From contig JBLHUT010000034.1 in NCBI GenBank assembly GCA_047629975.1, positions 1 to 18,522 of the forward strand: a stretch of DNA of 18,522 nucleotides, written 5' to 3'. This document shows, one piece after another, positions 1 to 6,642 of the stretch. The notes beneath the pieces were generated by a model that searched no databases, was not told the DNA's origin, and saw only the letters and a list, made by a program, of their open reading frames with translations. The position numbers and the translations under genes are program-made. Within the stretch, counting starts at the first letter, position 1, and each line of letters opens with the position of its first letter. The DNA is from JBLHUT01 sp047629975 (GTDB lineage: Bacteria > Pseudomonadota > Alphaproteobacteria > Rhodobacterales > Rhodobacteraceae).

Positions 1-2100
1 ACCGGCCATATCAACGGCATCAGCCTGTACCGCGATCAGCTGTTCCAGATCGATACGCTCGGGCGCATCGGGAAGCAGGCCGCGCCAGCGGGTGACACTG
101 TCCTTGAGTTCAAGCAAGCCTTTGTAAAGACCCGATTGTGCAAGTGGTGGCGTCAGATGGGTAACGGTTACGGCCCCCGAACGGCGCTTTGCCAGGGTCG
201 CCTCGGACGGGTTGTTCGACGCATAAAGATAGACGTTGGGCATATCGCCGATCAGCCTGTCCGGCCAATCGCGTGCGCCCATCCCTGCCTGTTTACCCGG
301 CATGAATTCCAGCGCGCCGTGCATCCCGAAATGCAACAGGGCATCCGCCTTGAACGTGTTGCGCAGCCACAGGTAAAATGCAGAAAATGCGTGGGTCGGG
401 GCAAAACCCTTTTCAAACAGCAACCGCATCGGATCGCCTTCGTATCCGAATGTCGGCTGCACCCCAACAAAAACACGGCCCAGTTTGGCACCCAGAATGA
501 ACACGCCTTGACCATCGCTTTGGATCCGGCCCGGCGCAGGACCCCAGACAGATTCAATTTCTGACAACCACGGAGTACCGGTCACGATATCATCGGCAAG
601 CACTTGTGCACCGACATTCGCCTCCTGACCGTATTGCTTGGCGTTGCCATTCAGGATCAAGGATCGCAGCGCATCGACATCCTCGGGGACGTCGACATCG
701 TAGCCGTCCGCCTTCATGCGGGTCAGGGTATTCCAGAGACTTTCGAACACACTCAGATAGGCGGCAGTGCCAACAGCACCGGCGTTGGGCGGAAATCCGA
801 ACAGAACGATGCCTACGTTTTTTTCCGCGTTGTCGGCGCGGCGCAAAAGAGCCAGCCGTTCAGCGCGCATGGCCAGCCGCTCGATCCGCTCGGGACAAGG
901 AGCCATGGCTCTAGTGTCACTCACGCATTCACATTTCAGATGGCACCCGGCGCAACCCTCGGGACCATGGCGGCCGCCAAAGACAGTCGGGTTTGTCGCA
1001 CCGTCGATTTCAGGCAGAGCAATCAGCATCGTCATCTCGACAGGGCCAAGACCGCCTTCGCTAACGCCCCATTGACCAAGCGTCTGAAACTCCAGCGGAT
1101 GCGCCGCGATATACGGAATATCCAGCTCGGTCAGCGCCTCTACGGCGGCGTCGCTGTCGTTGTACGCCGGACCACCAACCAGAGAGAACCCGGTCAGCGA
1201 CACCATTGCGTCAATATTGCCTTTGAAATAAGCGTCAATCGAAGGGCGCCCGTCCAGACCGCCAGCGAAGGACGGTATCACCCGCAGGCCACGCGCCTCC
1301 ATCGAGCGAATAACATAATCATAATGCGCCGTATCCGACGACAGCACATAGCTGCGCAACATCAGCAAGCCGATTGTGGCAACCGGCGCATCAGGCCGGG
1401 GCAAGTCAGCCAGATCGGTTGTGATATGCTGACCCGGTAAATCAGGGTGGTAGAGTCCCACATCAGGATAGTCGATCGGCGCGTCGGCCTTTACCTTGTT
1501 CCAAATGTGGTTTTGGGAATACCGCCCCACCAGAAAGCGGATCATCTCACGGACGTTATCGTCTGATCCACCAAGCCAGTATTGCATCGTCAGGAACCAG
1601 GCGCGCAGGTCCTGCGACTTGCCGGGGATCAGCTTGAGAAGCTTGGGAAGTCGCCGCAGCGTCTTCATCTGGCTGGCACCGCCACGCGAGGGGGCTTTTG
1701 AACCACGCAACGATTTGAGGATTTTCATCGCACCGCTGGCAGGTTTGGACATGTCCAGATCACCCATGCGGGTCAGCTTGACGATATCACTATCGGCAAT
1801 AACGCCGATCATCGCGTCGCAGTGATCCCGACGGGCGATCAAGTCGGGCAAAATGCAGTGGACATGCTCTTCGAGAAACAAAAGATTGGCAACCACGATG
1901 TCGGCATGACGGATCGCATCACGGGCGTCTTTGAGGGATGCGGGGTTTTCCGCCCATTCGGCAGCCGCATGGATCGAGACCTGAAGGCCGGGAAAATCGG
2001 AGCACAGATCTTCAGCAACCCGTGCAGCAGGTCCAGCGGCATGGCTATCGAGTGTAATGATTACAAACCGGTAGCCTGGGATATAACTATCGTCACGCAT
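1..2100 (-). CDS. bchH: Magnesium chelatase subunit H, N-terminal 700 codons (3' end outside window)
   Basis: BchH is the large, porphyrin-binding subunit that, with BchI and BchD, inserts Mg2+ into protoporphyrin IX, the first committed step to bacteriochlorophyll. I read all 700 codons without a stop or frameshift. The start MRDDSYIPGYRFVIITLDSH is typical, and HFGMHGALEFMPGK (about residues 590-603) is the CobN/Mg-chelatase signature. Family members are roughly 1,200 residues, so the last 500 or so lie beyond position 1. The ATG at 2100-2098 overlaps the bchB stop by 8 nt (ATGCGTGA), and AAAGG just upstream can serve as ribosome binding site, so translation is probably coupled to bchB. A cysteine cluster at C383, C386, C390, C392 and C402 is notable; see findings. 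Identity is near certain. Confidence 0.97.
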   Translation of the reverse strand, partial: MRDDSYIPGYRFVIITLDSHAAGPAARVAEDLCSDFPGLQVSIHAAAEWAENPASLKDARDAIRHADIVVANLLFLEEHVHCILPDLIARRDHCDAMIGVIADSDIVKLTRMGDLDMSKPASGAMKILKSLRGSKAPSRGGASQMKTLRRLPKLLKLIPGKSQDLRAWFLTMQYWLGGSDDNVREMIRFLVGRYSQNHIWNKVKADAPIDYPDVGLYHPDLPGQHITTDLADLPRPDAPVATIGLLMLRSYVLSSDTAHYDYVIRSMEARGLRVIPSFAGGLDGRPSIDAYFKGNIDAMVSLTGFSLVGGPAYNDSDAAVEALTELDIPYIAAHPLEFQTLGQWGVSEGGLGPVEMTMLIALPEIDGATNPTVFGGRHGPEGCAGCHLKCECVSDTRAMAPCPERIERLAMRAERLALLRRADNAEKNVGIVLFGFPPNAGAVGTAAYLSVFESLWNTLTRMKADGYDVDVPEDVDALRSLILNGNAKQYGQEANVGAQVLADDIVTGTPWLSEIESVWGPAPGRIQSDGQGVFILGAKLGRVFVGVQPTFGYEGDPMRLLFEKGFAPTHAFSAFYLWLRNTFKADALLHFGMHGALEFMPGKQAGMGARDWPDRLIGDMPNVYLYASNNPSEATLAKRRSGAVTVTHLTPPLAQSGLYKGLLELKDSVTRWRGLLPDAPERIDLEQLIAVQADAVDMAG

Positions 2101-3691
2101 AATGTGCCTTTGCTTCATAAAGCGTCTCAACCGAAATATGTTGCACCCCTTTCATGGAGGCGAACTTTTCGGTGTTGCGCTTGGCCTTTCCGCGTACGAA
2201 AAACGGGATCTTCTTGAGCTCCCTTTCGGCATCAGACAGCCAGATCAGGGTGTCGGTTGTAGAAGGGGAAGCGTCTGTCGGGGCCATCGAGACCCCTCCG
2301 GCCGCTACCGCAGTCGCGGCGTGTTGCGCAGCAGCATCGACTGGCACAATTTGTGGAGAACCTGCGTGGATCTCTTGTGGAGCATGCCCGCCATGATGGG
2401 ATGGACCTGCCGCATCGTGAAATTCGAAATCATCCCGGAACATCGACAAAAGATGCTCCTCTAGCCCCATAACAAGCGGGTGGATCCAAGTATCAAACAG
2501 AACGTTTGCGCCCTCGAATCCAACCTGTGGCGAATACCGCGCCGGGAAATCCTGAACGTGAACAGGGGCCGAAATGACAGCGCATGGAATGCCCAGACGC
2601 TTGCCAATGTGGCGCTCCATCTGCGTGCCAAGGATCATTTCGGGTTGTAGCTCTTCGATCGTCTGTTCGACCTCAAGATAGTCATCGGTAATCAGGACCG
2701 GTACATTCATTGCCTTGCCAAGCGCCCGGATATCGCGGGCAAACTCGCGGTTGTAACAGCCAACGCCCACGACCTCGAAGCCCATTTCCTCTTGGGCCAT
2801 GCGAGCGGCCGCTTTGACATGAGTTGCATCACCGAACACAAAGACCCGCTTGCCAGTCAGATAGGTCGAATCAACGCTGCGAGACCACCAGGGCATCCGC
2901 AGGCGACTTTCATCCGGCGCACCGGTCAGACCTGTTATTTCCTGCACTTCCGCAATGAAATCGCGGGTGGCGCCAACACCGATCGGAACAACCTGCGTGA
3001 ACGGCTGGTCGAATTCCTTTTTGAGCCAGCGTGCTGCGGTTTCGCCCGTTTCAGGGTAAAGCAGGACGTTGAAATGCGCGGCCCCAAGCCGGGCGATATC
3101 AGACGGAGACGACCCCATCGGTGCGACAACATTCACGTCGACACCCATTTCACTCAGCATGCCGGTCAATTCCTCGACATCATCGCGGTGCCGAAACCCA
3201 AGACCGGTCGGCCCGAGAATATTGCAGGTAACCCGCGCCGTCCGTTCCGCCGGGCGGGCCAGGTTGCGCACGATCTGGAAAAAGGTTTCGTCGGCGCCGA
3301 AATTTTCCTTGCGAGAGTAGGACGGCAGATCAAGCGGGATCACAGGGATCGGCAGACCCATCGTTTCCGCCAGCCCGCCGGGATCGTCCTGAATAAGCTC
3401 GGCTGTGCAAGATGCACCGACAATCATCGCCTCGGGCTTGAAGCGCGTATAGGCATCTTGCGCGGCATCACGGAACAATCCGGCAGTATCAGAGCCAAGG
3501 TCCTGCGCTTGAAAGGTTGTATAAGTAACAGGCGGACGGTGATTGCGTCGCTCGATCATCGTGAACAGCAAATCGGCGTAAGTGTCGCCTTGGGGTGCAT
3601 GCAAAACGTAATGCAGCCCCTTCATTCCGGTCGCAACCCGCATCGCACCGACATGGGTCGGCCCTTCGTATGTCCAAACCGTGAGCTTCAT
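2093..3691 (-). CDS. bchB: Light-independent protochlorophyllide reductase subunit B
   Basis: BchB pairs with BchN to form the catalytic NB component of dark-operative protochlorophyllide oxidoreductase (DPOR). That component takes electrons from BchL and reduces ring D of protochlorophyllide without light. The 532-residue protein starts MKLTVWTYEGPTHVGAMRVA. D36 lies in QGDTYAD, the unusual aspartate ligand of the shared 4Fe-4S cluster. D274 lies in RSVDSTYL, the position of the catalytic aspartate known from Rhodobacter capsulatus. A His/Ala/Gly-rich, low-complexity linker (about residues 420-475) precedes the conserved C-terminal domain (WLSDAERELKKIPFFVRGKA). The start overlaps the bchN stop as ATGA, with a strong AAGGAGG upstream. 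The stop lies inside the bchH start. Confidence 0.97.
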   Translation of the reverse strand: MKLTVWTYEGPTHVGAMRVATGMKGLHYVLHAPQGDTYADLLFTMIERRNHRPPVTYTTFQAQDLGSDTAGLFRDAAQDAYTRFKPEAMIVGASCTAELIQDDPGGLAETMGLPIPVIPLDLPSYSRKENFGADETFFQIVRNLARPAERTARVTCNILGPTGLGFRHRDDVEELTGMLSEMGVDVNVVAPMGSSPSDIARLGAAHFNVLLYPETGETAARWLKKEFDQPFTQVVPIGVGATRDFIAEVQEITGLTGAPDESRLRMPWWSRSVDSTYLTGKRVFVFGDATHVKAAARMAQEEMGFEVVGVGCYNREFARDIRALGKAMNVPVLITDDYLEVEQTIEELQPEMILGTQMERHIGKRLGIPCAVISAPVHVQDFPARYSPQVGFEGANVLFDTWIHPLVMGLEEHLLSMFRDDFEFHDAAGPSHHGGHAPQEIHAGSPQIVPVDAAAQHAATAVAAGGVSMAPTDASPSTTDTLIWLSDAERELKKIPFFVRGKAKRNTEKFASMKGVQHISVETLYEAKAHYA

Positions 3692-4998
3692 ACCGCGCCC
3701 TCCTTGCGGCGGGCATGTGCAGGCGGATGCATCTTTAACAGCGCCTTGCGACGTAGCGGCCGCGAAAACAAACCGGCAAGATCACCAGCCTGTTCGTAAA
3801 AATGAATCGGAGTGAACACCAGTTCGATGGCCCACTTCGTAGACAGCCCTTCGGCCTCGAGCGGATTGGCAAGGCCAAGACCACACACAGTCAGATCAGG
3901 GCGAGCAGCACGACACCGGTCGAGTTGCAGATCAACATCCTGCCCCTCTGACAAAACGGGGCCTTGCGCGATCAGGTCCAGATCAGGGCCGGTCAGACCC
4001 TTGTGCAAATAGGGCGTTCCGATCTCAAGCGCCGTCATCCCGCATTCACGGGTCAGAAAGCGCGCAAGAGGCACCTCCAACTGACTGTCGGGAAAGAAAA
4101 AGACCGAACGCCCCTGCAACTCGGCGGCCTGCGCGGCAATTGCCTTGCGGGCGCGGGCGCGGGGTGCGGCGGTAACCGATTCGAATGTTTCCTTCGAGAC
4201 GCCGTAAGCCTCGGCGATAGCGGCCAACCACAAGGTCGTTCCTTCTTCACCGAACGGAAACGGCGCCATAATCCGCTTGGCGCCGTGCCCGTCAAGCTCT
4301 GACGCGGTGTCGCCAAGGAAGGGCTGCAACAAAGCGTAACGCGTGTTCGGGCCGATAGCAGGATGCGAATCAGCGCGGCGGGACGGCAGGCAGCTGACGT
4401 TCTCGATCCCCATCTGTGACAGCAGGCTGAGCGCCTGATCCTCGACAACATCGGGCAGCGCGCCCACCAGAACCAGATTATCAACCGAAGTCGTCGCAAG
4501 CGATGGGACCATCGCCGCAAGGCAGGCGTCTTCGCCTTGGGTAAATGTCGTCTCGATCCCGGAGCCCGAGTAGTTCAAGACCTTTACGTTCGGGAAAAAC
4601 TGCGCGGTCAACCGTTCGGCAGCACGCGAAAGATCAAGCTTGATCACCTCTGAGGGACAAGAACCAACCAGAAACAATTGCTTGATATCGGGCCGCCTGG
4701 ACAACAGGCGCGCCACTTCGCGGTCCAGCTCGTCATGGGCATCGGCCATTCCGGCCAGATCTTTTTCTTCCAGAATTGCCGTGCCGAATCGCGGCTCTGC
4801 AAAGATCATAACACCGGCCGCGCTTTGGAGCAGATGGGCACAGGTGCGGGACCCGACAACAAGAAAGAACGCATCCTGCATTTTGCGGTGCAACCAGATG
4901 ATTCCCGTCAGGCCACAAAAGACCTCGCGCTGGCCGCGCTCTTTCAGAACAGGAACGTCACGGCAGCCCGTTTGCGGCATCGGTGAAAGGTCGGTCAT
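3688..4998 (-). CDS. bchN: Light-independent protochlorophyllide reductase subunit N
   Basis: BchN is the other half of the NB component of DPOR and binds protochlorophyllide. With the start at 4998 the protein has 436 residues and begins MTDLSPMPQTGCRDVPVLKE. The three cysteine ligands of the 4Fe-4S cluster are visible as C28 (EVFCGL), C53 (SRTCAHLL) and C114 (VGSCPSEV), each two residues later than in R. capsulatus. I chose this ATG because it overlaps the bchF stop as ATGA, has GGAAGG about 7 nt upstream, and gives the family N-terminus. The frame is open to an ATG at 5136, but those 46 extra codons lie entirely inside bchF and are unlike BchN. It is coupled to bchF upstream and bchB downstream. 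Confidence 0.96.
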   Translation of the reverse strand: MTDLSPMPQTGCRDVPVLKERGQREVFCGLTGIIWLHRKMQDAFFLVVGSRTCAHLLQSAAGVMIFAEPRFGTAILEEKDLAGMADAHDELDREVARLLSRRPDIKQLFLVGSCPSEVIKLDLSRAAERLTAQFFPNVKVLNYSGSGIETTFTQGEDACLAAMVPSLATTSVDNLVLVGALPDVVEDQALSLLSQMGIENVSCLPSRRADSHPAIGPNTRYALLQPFLGDTASELDGHGAKRIMAPFPFGEEGTTLWLAAIAEAYGVSKETFESVTAAPRARARKAIAAQAAELQGRSVFFFPDSQLEVPLARFLTRECGMTALEIGTPYLHKGLTGPDLDLIAQGPVLSEGQDVDLQLDRCRAARPDLTVCGLGLANPLEAEGLSTKWAIELVFTPIHFYEQAGDLAGLFSRPLRRKALLKMHPPAHARRKEGAV

Positions 4999-5495
4999 AT
5001 CTGGCCTTCCGACTGCAAGCGCGCCATGCGCAACTTCCAGATAAACTGTGCCGCATTCACAACGTAGATTGCATAAGCCGACAGGGTGAGAAGCATCAGT
5101 TCGGTCGCCGAAAGGCTCCCTGTGAACAACGCCCAAAGATAAAGTGTGTGCAGCGCGATGACGCCAAAGCTGACAACGTCTTCCCAGAAGAAAGCAGGGG
5201 CAAAAAGATACTGTCCAAAGACAACCTTTTCCCAGATCGCGCCGGTAACCATGATCGTGTAAAGCAGGAAGGTTTTGAGAAGGATCGATCCCGTCGCCAA
5301 GGCGTATCCCTCGCCCGTCATCAGGTACCGAACGACCAACACAAGCGAAACTGCAAACACCAGAAACTGGAGCGGCGCCAAAACGCCCTGAACTGTCGTC
5401 CAGACAGTGCCATCGCGCAGAATTTTTTCCGCCGGTGTATACAGCGGTCCGTGCGCTTGTCTGGTTGCTTGTGGTGCGTCTGCGCCGAGGGTCAT
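4995..5495 (-). CDS. bchF: 3-vinyl bacteriochlorophyllide hydratase
   Basis: BchF hydrates the C3 vinyl group of chlorophyllide a to hydroxyethyl on the way to bacteriochlorophyllide a. It is a 166-residue integral membrane protein with four hydrophobic segments (about 36-59, 67-90, 104-126, 131-152). The family signature WEKVVFGQYLFAPAFFWEDV is at about residues 88-107, and PLYTPAEKILRDGTVW near the N-terminus is also typical. The ATG at 5495 has a GGAG ribosome binding site. It is the first gene of the bchFNBH operon, and its promoter region carries a TGT-N12-ACA box overlapping a TTGACA -35 hexamer, which points to PpsR/CrtJ repression under oxygen. Confidence 0.95.
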   Translation of the reverse strand: MTLGADAPQATRQAHGPLYTPAEKILRDGTVWTTVQGVLAPLQFLVFAVSLVLVVRYLMTGEGYALATGSILLKTFLLYTIMVTGAIWEKVVFGQYLFAPAFFWEDVVSFGVIALHTLYLWALFTGSLSATELMLLTLSAYAIYVVNAAQFIWKLRMARLQSEGQI

Positions 5496-5526
5496 TGGCG
5501 AGTCTCCGTCATCGTTGCTTGCCTTG

Positions 5527-5554
5527 AATATGAACTGTCAGGGCAGAGTGTCAA
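5527..5554 (-). promoter_or_regulatory. Probable sigma70-type promoter of bchFNBH
   Basis: On the minus strand there is a perfect TTGACA (5554-5549), a 16-bp spacer and CATATT (5532-5527), four of six matches to the -10 consensus. Transcription would begin near 5520, about 25 nt before the bchF ATG. The -35 hexamer lies inside the PpsR-type palindrome. This is inferred from sequence only. Confidence 0.6.
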
Positions 5555-5566
5555 CTAAAACTTACA
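5549..5566. promoter_or_regulatory. PpsR/CrtJ-type operator at the bchF promoter
   Basis: The sequence TGTCAACTAAAACTTACA matches TGT-N12-ACA exactly, the consensus bound by PpsR/CrtJ in Rhodobacter. It covers the bchF -35 hexamer, so binding would block RNA polymerase. A TGTCA half-site lies 13 bp to the left and a TTTACAC half-site about 15 bp to the right, which could support cooperative binding. Confidence 0.8.
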
Positions 5567-5691
5567 CCACTCAGGTTTACACTTCTGAATTTCCGAAAAA
5601 CCACATTTTCCCCGTAATCGCGTTTCACACAGGAAAGGTTAATGTATTCGATTCCAGCCGAAGCCCGATTTGCAGGGCGCAGAAGACACAT

Positions 5692-5709
5692 TGTCTATTT
5701 TCTTTGACA
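5692..5709. promoter_or_regulatory. PpsR/CrtJ-type operator at the ppaA promoter
   Basis: The sequence TGTCTATTTTCTTTGACA fits TGT-N12-ACA, and the match extends one base on each side (TTGT...ACAA). It overlaps a TTGACA hexamer that reads toward ppaA, suggesting that PpsR controls its own antirepressor and possibly itself through read-through. Confidence 0.75.
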
Positions 5710-5731
5710 ACTTGGACTAATCCATTAATGT
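5704..5731 (+). promoter_or_regulatory. Possible promoter of ppaA-ppsR
   Basis: TTGACA at 5704-5709 is followed after 16 bp by TAATGT (5726-5731), a weak -10. The transcript would carry a leader of about 75 nt before ppaA. The -35 is excellent and overlaps the operator, but the -10 is poor, as expected for an activated or weak promoter. Confidence 0.45.
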
Positions 5732-5811
5732 GATCCAAGCGTACTTTGACCGGAGTGTTGGCAAAGCAAGCCATTGAAGATCACTGATTTACGGCCGAAG
5801 GGATTTTTTAA

Positions 5812-6600
5812 ATGCGGAGTGAAGCCTCAAAGAGCGAGCTCATAAAGCGCGCGTTCCGTGAAAACGCCGATTTCTCGCGCAATGGCGACATGAATTCCCG
5901 CTCCAATCCGAACGCCGTCAATCTGGATGCAGAGCTTATGTACAGCCTTGCAGCCGCAGTCCTGTCGCATGATCGTGCTATTTCTGACACTGCCGTGCAG
6001 GAATGCATCAATCGGGATATCTCTACGGTTCAACTTGTTGACCTTTATATTCCGGAAGTATCCCGCCTGCTCGGGGCGCGCTGGTCAAATGATGCGGTCA
6101 GCTTTGCAGAGGTGACTATAGGAGTTGCAAGACTTCAAAGCCTTGTACGCGAACTTGACCGTTCAATGGCGCCCCCGCGCGAAGTCCCCTTTGACGCGCC
6201 ATCTATTCTGCTTGTGATCCCGCCAGACACATACCACACGCTGGGTGCAATGGTCGCATTATCACAGTTCCGGCGCCTTGGTGTTTCTGTCCGTCTCCTG
6301 ATTGCCCGTGACGCAAACGAAGTCGGGCGGACTGTCCGCGACTACAGTTTCGACATGGTTGCCATATCTGCATCCGGCTGCGAGCGGCTTGAGGTGCTTC
6401 GTTTACTGGTCACCAAGGTCAAGGCAGCACATAAAAATGCGCCGCCTGTTGTAATTGGAGGCGGTTTGCTCGATGTTGAACCAGAGACGCAGGTATTAAC
6501 CGGCGCGGACTTCACAACGACAGATCCAAAGCATGCGCTCTTGCTCTGTGGTTTGAAGGTACCATATGCAGAGTTAGAAGTGAGTTCATCAAAGGTTTAA
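5812..6600 (+). CDS. ppaA: PpaA/AerR-type cobalamin-binding antirepressor
   Basis: PpaA/AerR proteins bind cobalamin and modulate PpsR/CrtJ, relieving repression of photosystem genes. The 262-residue protein has a helical domain with the conserved RWSNDAVSFAEVTIG (about 90-104), followed by a B12-binding Rossmann domain. PPDTYHTLGAMVALSQFRRLG (about 137-157) carries H142 at the place of the lower-axial histidine, the Ser-rich loop AISASG is at 184-189, and VIGGGLL is at 214-220. The chosen ATG has AAGGGA about 9 nt upstream. An internal ATG at 5890 (M27) would give a shorter form; long and short AerR isoforms are described in R. capsulatus, but its ribosome binding site here is weak. It is followed 42 bp later by ppsR with no terminator between, so the two are probably co-transcribed. 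Confidence 0.92.
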   Translation: MRSEASKSELIKRAFRENADFSRNGDMNSRSNPNAVNLDAELMYSLAAAVLSHDRAISDTAVQECINRDISTVQLVDLYIPEVSRLLGARWSNDAVSFAEVTIGVARLQSLVRELDRSMAPPREVPFDAPSILLVIPPDTYHTLGAMVALSQFRRLGVSVRLLIARDANEVGRTVRDYSFDMVAISASGCERLEVLRLLVTKVKAAHKNAPPVVIGGGLLDVEPETQVLTGADFTTTDPKHALLLCGLKVPYAELEVSSSKV

Positions 6601-6642
6601 TATCGTGCCCGTCATCCACCCTAATACGTCGAGACCCTTGCG

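Larger units (their letters stand above)
5496..5811. promoter_or_regulatory. bchF-ppaA divergent control region
   Basis: This 316-bp gap separates two divergent photosynthesis transcription units and contains no credible ORF. It holds two perfect TGT-N12-ACA palindromes (5549-5566 and 5692-5709). Each overlaps a TTGACA-type -35 element, one facing bchF and one facing ppaA. Extra half-sites (TGTCA at 5536 and TTTACAC at 5577) flank the bchF-side box. The stretch of about 125 bp between the two boxes is AT-richer than the genes, and I see no further motif in it. Confidence 0.8.

Noticed and set aside
136..1440. Plus-strand open frames (136-564, 604-1440) over bchH
   Set aside because: They are antisense shadows of an intact, clearly recognisable bchH reading frame; their translations are Arg/His-rich and match no family.
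2792..3799. 335-codon plus-strand open frame over bchB
   Set aside because: Antisense to a conserved gene with all its catalytic residues; composition is that of a GC-rich shadow frame and no ribosome binding site supports it.
4999..5136. 46-codon N-terminal extension of bchN
   Set aside because: It lies wholly inside bchF, is unlike BchN, and the ATG at 4998 has a ribosome binding site and the usual 4-nt overlap.
5407..5733. Plus-strand open frame crossing the bchF 5' end and the control region
   Set aside because: It runs across two promoters and operators, has no ribosome binding site and matches nothing.
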